Shown piece by piece: positions 5,534 through 6,245 of a DNA stretch of 6,245 bases. The notes beneath the pieces were generated by a model. The model made no database searches, was not told where the DNA came from, and saw only the letters and a program-made list of their open reading frames with translations. Position numbers and translations under genes: made by a program. Location of the stretch: the NCBI GenBank assembly GCA_002493395.1, contig DKYS01000098.1, positions 1 through 6,245 of the forward strand. Direction: 5' to 3'. This DNA is from Turicibacter sp. UBA7094. Lineage in GTDB: Bacteria; Bacillota_I; Bacilli_A; MOL361; Turicibacteraceae. Every line of letters starts with the position of its first letter. The first letter of the stretch is position 1.

Positions 5534-6109
5534 TGCCCCCTTCACTAATCGTGCAAAGGCGTGCTTTTCTTGATGATTTTGAAACAATTTAAACCAGGCA
5601 CAAATCTCTAATGTAAAATCTAAAAAAGCAATGGTTTGCGCCGTAATAATATGACGATCGCGAACCAATCGTTTATCAATATAATTATCGCGTGGAAACG
5701 GATCTTGAATCCCATAAACATATTGATATTTCGTCGTCCATGTTGTAATTGGCGTGGTGTAAGTCGCCTCCTCTAAAACACCCGATTTCGCTAGCATAAC
5801 CGTTCCTGCTGTCCCTATCGCAGCCAGTAATTTTCGCTCCTTATCACAACGCTTAATTAATCGCATCAATGACGGTTTAATATCAACTTCACGCCCCCCG
5901 CATAAAATCAAACCCTCTACCTCTAAATCAACGACCTCTGATAACGTACAATCTGGATCAAAATTAAAACCGGATTGTGATTTAATCACGCGATCTTCAT
6001 AAGCAACTGTAATAATATCTTTCCCCGCATCTGTGTGCAAAACATGACAAATAAACGATATTTCATAATCCGTCATCCCGTCAAATAAAAAAACTAAAAT
6101 CTTCCCCAT
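5531..6109 (-). CDS. DJ-1/PfpI superfamily protein (YdeA-like), nucleophile cysteine replaced
   Basis: With the start at 6109 the protein has 192 residues, the usual single-domain length of the family. It opens with MGKILVFLFDGMTDYEISF, the typical first strand plus the acidic-site segment (E16 matches the conserved glutamate). The middle holds the strand VEGLILCGG (64-72). The nucleophile elbow reads LLAAIGTAGTVMLAKSGVL (94-112). In family members this is AAIC(A/G)G...LA, so the cysteine position is G99 here. The later segment THTGN/TTP-like, TYTTPITTWTTKY (116-128), and HIITAQTIAFLDFTLEI (153-169) complete the fold. Loss of the cysteine argues against the classic thiol chemistry (peptidase, deglycase or amidase-like); a binding or regulatory role is possible. 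The longest frame would add 44 residues upstream, but a promoter lies inside that extension, so I reject it. The gene appears monocistronic. Confidence 0.88.
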   Translation of the reverse strand: MGKILVFLFDGMTDYEISFICHVLHTDAGKDIITVAYEDRVIKSQSGFNFDPDCTLSEVVDLEVEGLILCGGREVDIKPSLMRLIKRCDKERKLLAAIGTAGTVMLAKSGVLEEATYTTPITTWTTKYQYVYGIQDPFPRDNYIDKRLVRDRHIITAQTIAFLDFTLEICAWFKLFQNHQEKHAFARLVKGA

Positions 6110-6115
6110 ATTATG

Positions 6116-6120
6116 CCCCC
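6116..6120 (-). promoter_or_regulatory. Ribosome binding site deciding the start of the DJ-1/PfpI gene
   Basis: A run of five G on the minus strand (in ATGGGGGC) sits 6 nt before ATG 6109. It is not a textbook AGGAGG, but it is the only purine-rich site at proper spacing, and the conserved domain begins exactly at this ATG. Confidence 0.5.
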
Positions 6121-6145
6121 ATCTAACTTCATAACTATTATCCTC

Positions 6146-6175
6146 ATTGTAGTGTACGCCAGCTGGTATTGTCAA
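6146..6175 (-). promoter_or_regulatory. Sigma-A-type promoter of the DJ-1/PfpI gene
   Basis: A perfect TTGACA (6170-6175) and TACAAT (6146-6151, 5 of 6) are separated by 18 bp on the minus strand. Transcription should start near 6139, giving a leader of about 30 nt before ATG 6109. The spacer contains the 8-bp palindrome CCAGCTGG, a possible operator half or chance. This is the best promoter in the window and would give constitutive expression unless repressed. Confidence 0.75.
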
Positions 6176-6245
6176 TGCCTTCCACAGTAACGGTGAATAA
6201 TAGAAATAATACGTCTTTAAATAGGTGGTTTCGACAGTCAAAAAA

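Noticed and set aside
6110..6241. 44-residue N-terminal extension of the DJ-1/PfpI protein
   Set aside because: Contains a near-consensus promoter, and the conserved domain begins at the internal ATG 6109.
6176..6245. Gene end at the right edge of the window
   Set aside because: Open frame is present only as the extension of the DJ-1/PfpI frame; too little sequence to assign an upstream gene.

Overview
This is an AT-rich, densely packed window with strong AGGAGG-type ribosome binding sites and sigma-A-like promoters. These point to a low-GC Bacillota (Firmicutes) chromosome. Codon choice and protein style would fit a Turicibacter or Erysipelotrichia-like gut Firmicute, but the genus is only a guess. 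Everything identified is coding sequence or small regulatory signals. I see no tRNA, rRNA, CRISPR array or intact insertion sequence.

Left part (1-2891, minus strand): three tightly packed genes transcribed right to left, jetD, then jetA, then jetB (cut by the window edge). They encode the Toprim-type nuclease, the MukF-like kleisin and the MukE-like KITE subunit of a Wadjet SMC anti-plasmid defence system. The subunit families (JetA-family kleisin and a DUF6063-like JetB) suggest a type II Wadjet. The SMC motor gene jetC is not in the window and is expected just beyond position 1. jetD leads the operon, behind a perfect TATAAT box. The jetD-jetA gap is 12 bp with the Shine-Dalgarno overlapping the jetD stop codon. 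The jetA stop codon abuts the jetB ATG with no gap. JetABC would extrude loops on DNA and JetD would cut small circular DNA such as plasmids.

Middle (2892-3857): a divergent plus-strand gene for a 122-residue acidic soluble protein of unknown function (3122-3490). It has a very good RBS, an AT-only inverted repeat against that RBS, and a near-perfect terminator that could also work in the opposite direction. After it comes about 330 bp with no convincing gene. That tract holds two hairpins and short multi-frame coding-like fragments, and may be a decayed gene, mobile-element remnant or structured RNA.

Right part (3858-6109, minus strand): two independently transcribed genes. One encodes a membrane-anchored protein with two N-terminal transmembrane helices and three tandem DUF4352-like (Ig-like) extracellular domains. 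The other encodes a DJ-1/PfpI-superfamily protein whose nucleophilic cysteine position appears to be glycine. For both, a promoter lies inside the longest open frame, so the true start codons are downstream of the longest-ORF starts. Nothing in the sequence links these two genes functionally to the Wadjet operon.
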